A stretch of 48,143 nt of DNA from Planctomycetia bacterium. Its GTDB lineage: Bacteria > Planctomycetota > Planctomycetia > Gemmatales > Gemmataceae. Location of the stretch: positions 1 through 48,143 of the forward strand of contig SYCV01000104.1 of the NCBI GenBank assembly GCA_005786805.1, written 5' to 3'. The notes under the pieces are model-generated. The model did not search any database, had not been told where the DNA came from, and worked only from the letters and a program-made list of their open reading frames with translations. Of the stretch, positions 45,172-48,143 are shown in pieces. The number at the start of each line of letters is the position of its first letter. Position 1 is the first letter of the stretch. The translations under genes and the position numbers were made by a program.

Positions 45172-46167
45172 TTAATTTGAGGTTAATCTGGCGGCATAAT
45201 TGGAAGCGCCGATAAGTGGTGCTTCGGGATTCAGTGCAATTTGAACAGGTATGGATTGCATTAATCCAAGAAATCGTCCCTTGGAGAAGAAACCCTCAAG
45301 AAATTTTCCATTTTTCATGAATGGTAGGATTTTAGGGGCAATACCTCCCCCAATGAAAAGCCCTCCTGTTCCAAGGCATTTAAGTGAAAGATTGGAAGAT
45401 TCCTTGCCGTAAATTGAAACAAACAGGTTTAAGGTTGCAACAGCGGCAGGGTCTGTGTTGGCCAGTGCCATTTGGGAGACAACCGCACTAGGGTCCGGCT
45501 CGGTTTTCAGTCTTAATGTCAGGGCTTCTGTGGGTTTTTCAACCCCGGTTTCAGTCAAAAATCGGAAAATATTAAAGAGTCCAGGGCCTGACAGGATTCT
45601 CTCGTAGCTGACATGATCAGGATAATGCTGTTTTAGCCATTGGAATAAATCGATTTCCAGGTTTGTGGTTGGTGCGAAATCACAATGCCCCCCTTCTGAA
45701 GCGGAAGGGTGGTACTGTTTGCCGTCCCAAAAAAGCATTGCTTCGCCGAGGCCGGTTCCAGCGGCAATCACCGCGATATTTCCGGGAACTCCATTTTTGC
45801 AATCAGGGTTTAATTGGATTTTTTCCCCGGGATTAAGAAATAGCATTCCATACGCTGCTGCTTCAAGGTCATTTAAAAGCTTGACTTTTTTGGCTTTTAA
45901 AAAGTCGGCTAGCTTTTGTTCGTCAAGTTCCCAAGGAAGATTGGTTGTTTTGCATTTGCCTGCAAGAACGGCACCAGCAACTCCAAAGCAGCCTGTTTCA
46001 ATTTGGATGTTTTTTTCATTGCTTAGGAATTTCTCAAGGATTTCTTCCAAGCTATTATGGCCTTTGCTGGGAAATACTGCTTGCTTGAATAATTTCACTT
46101 TCCCGGATTCAAGCTCGTAAAGCGCCAGCACAGTTTTTGTGCCACCAATATCTCCAGCAATAATCAT
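45172..46167 (-). CDS. glk: Glucokinase (Glk family)
   Basis: A 331-residue hexokinase-fold glucokinase of the Glk (non-ROK) family, phosphorylating glucose with ATP in the cytoplasm. Motifs: phosphate loop AGDIGGTKTVLAL (4-16), catalytic LLNDLEAAAYG (about 95-105), AAGTGLGEAMLF, the SEGGHCDFAP sugar-site segment, and GGLFIGGGIAPKI near the C-terminus. The start follows CGGAG. It is in the gnd-pgl-rpe-glk-GH63 series, placing it as the entry step for the pentose phosphate route. Confidence 0.92.
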   Translation of the reverse strand: MIIAGDIGGTKTVLALYELESGKVKLFKQAVFPSKGHNSLEEILEKFLSNEKNIQIETGCFGVAGAVLAGKCKTTNLPWELDEQKLADFLKAKKVKLLNDLEAAAYGMLFLNPGEKIQLNPDCKNGVPGNIAVIAAGTGLGEAMLFWDGKQYHPSASEGGHCDFAPTTNLEIDLFQWLKQHYPDHVSYERILSGPGLFNIFRFLTETGVEKPTEALTLRLKTEPDPSAVVSQMALANTDPAAVATLNLFVSIYGKESSNLSLKCLGTGGLFIGGGIAPKILPFMKNGKFLEGFFSKGRFLGLMQSIPVQIALNPEAPLIGASNYAARLTSN

Positions 46168-46202
46168 CAGTATAACTCCGGGAAAAATTAAGGTGTCGGG
46201 TA

Positions 46203-46871
46203 TTAAGCAACAGAGTCTAAAATTTTCTTTGAGGCTGATTCTATGCCTTCTTTATCGCCAAAAATCGCCGACCCAGCTACCAACACTTTAGCGCCAGCCT
46301 GAACGACCAATGGTGCGGTTTTGGCATCAATACCCCCATCAACTTCAATTTCAATATCAAGGTTTTTTTGATTTAACATGGTTTTTAATCTTTTGACTTT
46401 GTCGACGGTTTCGGGAAGGAATTTTTGCCCTCCAAACCCCGGGTTTACAGTCATTATCAACACGAGGTCCAGTTGCGCTATGATTTCATCGACAACAATC
46501 AAAGGGGTTGCTGGATTGAGGGCAACCCCGCATTTTTTTCCTAGCGCCTTGATGTGCTGGATGGTTCGTTGCAAGTGTGGTGTGTTTTCCGCGTGAACGA
46601 TGATACTGTCGGACCCCGCATGAGCGAATGCATCGATCAAATTGTCAGGACCATTGATCATCAGGTGTGTTTCAAAACATAATTTTGTAACTTTCCTGAT
46701 GGATTGGATGACAGGAATTCCAAAACTAATGTTGGGGACAAATTGACCATCCATCACATCTATATGTATGCGGTTGGCGCCGGCATTTTCCGCCCGTTTT
46801 ATTTGTTCCCCAAGAATAGTGAAGTCGGCCGCAAGAATTGAAGGAGCGAGTAAAGCTTTTGAAGTCGGCAT
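46203..46871 (-). CDS. rpe: Ribulose-phosphate 3-epimerase
   Basis: A 222-residue TIM-barrel epimerase that interconverts ribulose-5-phosphate and xylulose-5-phosphate. The metal and catalytic residues are in IHIDVMDGQFVPN (His36, Asp38, Asp41), ETHLM (His69) and EVDGGID; the phosphate-binding loop is MTVNPGFGGQ. An upstream ATG at 46934 overlaps the end of pgl; I choose 46871, whose N-terminus MPTSKALLAPSIL matches the family start. It is 23 bases after the pgl stop and 35 bases before glk, consistent with one operon. Confidence 0.93.
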   Translation of the reverse strand: MPTSKALLAPSILAADFTILGEQIKRAENAGANRIHIDVMDGQFVPNISFGIPVIQSIRKVTKLCFETHLMINGPDNLIDAFAHAGSDSIIVHAENTPHLQRTIQHIKALGKKCGVALNPATPLIVVDEIIAQLDLVLIMTVNPGFGGQKFLPETVDKVKRLKTMLNQKNLDIEIEVDGGIDAKTAPLVVQAGAKVLVAGSAIFGDKEGIESASKKILDSVA

Positions 46872-46894
46872 TGTTATCTCGTTAAAAGAATGTT

Positions 46895-47638
46895 TCAAGA
46901 AAGTCCGGAAGCGGCCTCTTTGTCCAAAAGCCAAAGGAGCTTCCCCTGTTCCGGTTTGATACCCTGTGAAGGGTAAGTGTCTAAGTCTGGTTTGCCTTGC
47001 AAAACCTCCTTAAGCGCGGGGACTTTGTCTTTTCCAGCGACAAGGAAAATCACATTTTTTGCCTGATTAATGACGGAGTAAGTTAATGTCATTCTATTGG
47101 TGTTGAACTTTGGTACGAAGTTTGGAACCACCCAGCGGTCTTTTTCTTTTAATGCAGTGGTGCCTGGGAATAAGGATGCTGTATGGCCGTCAGGGCCCAT
47201 TCCGAGAAAAAGCAGATCAAATTTTGGTGGGTGACCATTTGCAGGGATTTTGAAAAAAGTCGTGATTTTATCCTGATATTCCTGGGCAGCTTGATTGATA
47301 TCGTTTTTTTCAGCTTCCATCCTGTGAATTTGGGTTGGAATCGCAGGTACAAGATCAAGGAGAGAATCCTTGGCCATTTTGAAGTTGGAATCACTGTGGG
47401 TTGGTGGAACACTTCTCTCATCGCCCCAAAAAAAATGACATTTTCCCCAATCTACCTGTTTCCGATAAGCATCAGTTGCAAGAAGTGCAAGCATACCCTT
47501 TGGTGTGCTTCCACCAGATAGTACCACTGAGAATTTATCACTTGCCTTAACGGAGGCGTTGCAAATGCGGATGAAATGAAGCGCTCCTGCTTCAGCCACC
47601 AAAGATGGGGAATCAAAGATTTGAACTTCTCTGGACAT
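46895..47638 (-). CDS. pgl: 6-phosphogluconolactonase
   Basis: A 247-residue DevB/SOL-type lactonase that hydrolyses 6-phosphogluconolactone in the oxidative pentose phosphate pathway. Motifs are VVLSGGSTPKGML (about 38-50), FFWGDERSVPPTHSDSNF and LLFLGMGPDGHTASLFPG. The start has GAGG upstream. It lies between gnd and rpe on the same strand. A hairpin in the gap to gnd (47682-47724) may give partial termination. Confidence 0.93.
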   Translation of the reverse strand: MSREVQIFDSPSLVAEAGALHFIRICNASVKASDKFSVVLSGGSTPKGMLALLATDAYRKQVDWGKCHFFWGDERSVPPTHSDSNFKMAKDSLLDLVPAIPTQIHRMEAEKNDINQAAQEYQDKITTFFKIPANGHPPKFDLLFLGMGPDGHTASLFPGTTALKEKDRWVVPNFVPKFNTNRMTLTYSVINQAKNVIFLVAGKDKVPALKEVLQGKPDLDTYPSQGIKPEQGKLLWLLDKEAASGLS

Positions 47639-47681
47639 TAACTAGGCCTCAAAAGATTATTTTCAAGTTGTCTTGCAAAGA

Positions 47682-47724
47682 CAAAAGGCGCATGTCCACA
47701 AAAATGTTGGAAATACGCCTTTTG
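47682..47724 (-). terminator. Inverted repeat between gnd and pgl (attenuator or terminator candidate)
   Basis: CAAAAGGCG (47682-47690) pairs with CGCCTTTTG (47716-47724), a 9-base perfect stem with a 25-base loop, extended by further pairs after one mismatch. On the minus strand it lies 19 bases after the gnd stop. A short T-rich tail (TTTTGTCTTT) follows, so it may be a leaky terminator that sets the gnd to pgl ratio or a 3'-end stabiliser. Confidence 0.5.
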
Positions 47725-47742
47725 CCACAACAAAAACTGTGA

Positions 47743-48143
47743 TTAGCCTCCGGTTGGTCTTTCAACATGGCCGCCAAACTTGAACCTCATCGCGGATAAT
47801 ACCTTTTCCGCGAATGTGTGTTCCTGGCGGGATCGGAATCGGGTGTATAGTGATGCGGTCAGGACATCAGCAGGTACAGACTCTTCCAATGCGGCAATTA
47901 CTGTCCATCGCCCTTCACCAGAGTCTTGCACAAAACCGGAGAAGTTCGAAAGCGTTGGATTTTCAAGCAATGCTATTGCTGCGAGGTCTAAGAGCCATGA
48001 TCCAACAACGCTACCGCGGCGCCAGACTTCAGCGATATCAGGCACATTGAAATCATAACGGATTTCCGGAGGGAGTTGCTGGGAGTTAGCACTCCGGATA
48101 ATGTCGAATCCTTCGGCATATGCTTGCATAAGTCCATATTCAA
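47743..48143 (-). CDS. gnd: 6-phosphogluconate dehydrogenase, decarboxylating (C-terminal part, cut by edge)
   Basis: An open frame of about 133 codons enters from the right edge, with no start in view. The segment [14 protein letters not shown] is the catalytic helix region of 6-phosphogluconate dehydrogenase, and its form (MQAYAEGFD rather than MQLIAEAYD) fits the short NAD-preferring Gnd/YqeC type. It continues [15 protein letters not shown] and [19 protein letters not shown] with a C-terminal GGH motif. It makes ribulose-5-phosphate from 6-phosphogluconate in the cytoplasm. It is the most upstream visible gene of the pentose-phosphate series. An internal ATG at 48129 is not the real start. 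Confidence 0.92.
   Translation of the reverse strand, partial: EYGLMQAYAEGFDIIRSANSQQLPPEIRYDFNVPDIAEVWRRGSVVGSWLLDLAAIALLENPTLSNFSGFVQDSGEGRWTVIAALEESVPADVLTASLYTRFRSRQEHTFAEKVLSAMRFKFGGHVERPTGG

Noticed and set aside
46872-46934. Upstream ATG for ribulose-phosphate epimerase
   Set aside because: It would overlap pgl by 40 bases and add a non-conserved extension; the family normally starts close to the APSIL motif.

Overview
The window looks like a chromosomal segment of a planctomycete (Planctomycetota, class Planctomycetia; a Gemmatales-type lineage is plausible but not proven). The main evidence is lineage-typical families: a very large secreted beta-propeller/HEAT/c-type-cytochrome protein of the Pirellula/Verrucomicrobium type (2609-6142), a DUF1559 pilin-like protein (24036-25061), a Gram-negative BamA/Omp85 (11454-13817), and several proteins with long secreted or TPR regions. 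Base composition is moderate and AT-leaning, and many starts lack a strong Shine-Dalgarno sequence. No phage, insertion sequence, CRISPR array, integrase or rRNA was seen. Coding density is high and no gene-free stretch exceeds about 300 bases.

Layout. 1-128: start of an unidentified minus-strand gene cut by the window edge. 313-2475: RecD2-type helicase. 2609-6142: PVC-type cytochrome protein. 6164-11197 (minus): a probable operon read as NAD-dependent epimerase, PfpI/DJ-1 protein, xylose isomerase, rhodanese, and an MFS-like/PlsC acyltransferase fusion. 11454-13817: BamA. 13879-18564 (minus): small secreted protein, dihydroxy-acid dehydratase, membrane-anchored TPR protein. 18734-25061 (plus): PLP enzyme of the D-threonine aldolase/D-serine dehydratase fold, a 1298-residue secreted protein with a glycosidase-like architecture, and the DUF1559 protein. 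25075-29579 (minus): class III fructose-1,6-bisphosphatase, GH13 amylase-like enzyme and MDR oxidoreductase, divergent from a ROK/polyphosphate-glucokinase-like kinase (29763). 30562-32229: EttA. 32264-34144 (minus): small membrane protein, PQQ-repeat protein, tRNA-His. 34219-38143 (minus): TPR/solute-binding protein and Na+/H+ antiporter, translationally coupled. 38272-39156: ribbon-helix-helix/zinc protein convergent with a [2Fe-2S] ferredoxin. 39228-42310 (minus): two overlapping GT2 glycosyltransferases. 42397-48143 (minus): 6-phosphogluconate dehydrogenase (cut by the right edge), 6-phosphogluconolactonase, ribulose-phosphate epimerase, glucokinase and a GH63-like glucosidase.

How it fits together. 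The right end is a coherent glucose-to-oxidative-pentose-phosphate block: a glucosidase can release glucose, Glk phosphorylates it, and Pgl, Gnd and Rpe carry the carbon to pentose phosphates; glucose-6-phosphate dehydrogenase is not in view. The 25-30 kb block pairs gluconeogenesis (FBPase) with alpha-glucan turnover and a second sugar kinase. The most unusual observations are a ribbon-helix-helix protein with four CxxC pairs and a His-rich tail, a TPR plus solute-binding protein coupled to an ion antiporter without ABC transporter genes, a xylose isomerase whose H-x-D metal motif reads D-x-H, and two perfect palindromes in front of ilvD. None is proven to be a new system; all functions are assigned from sequence recognition alone.
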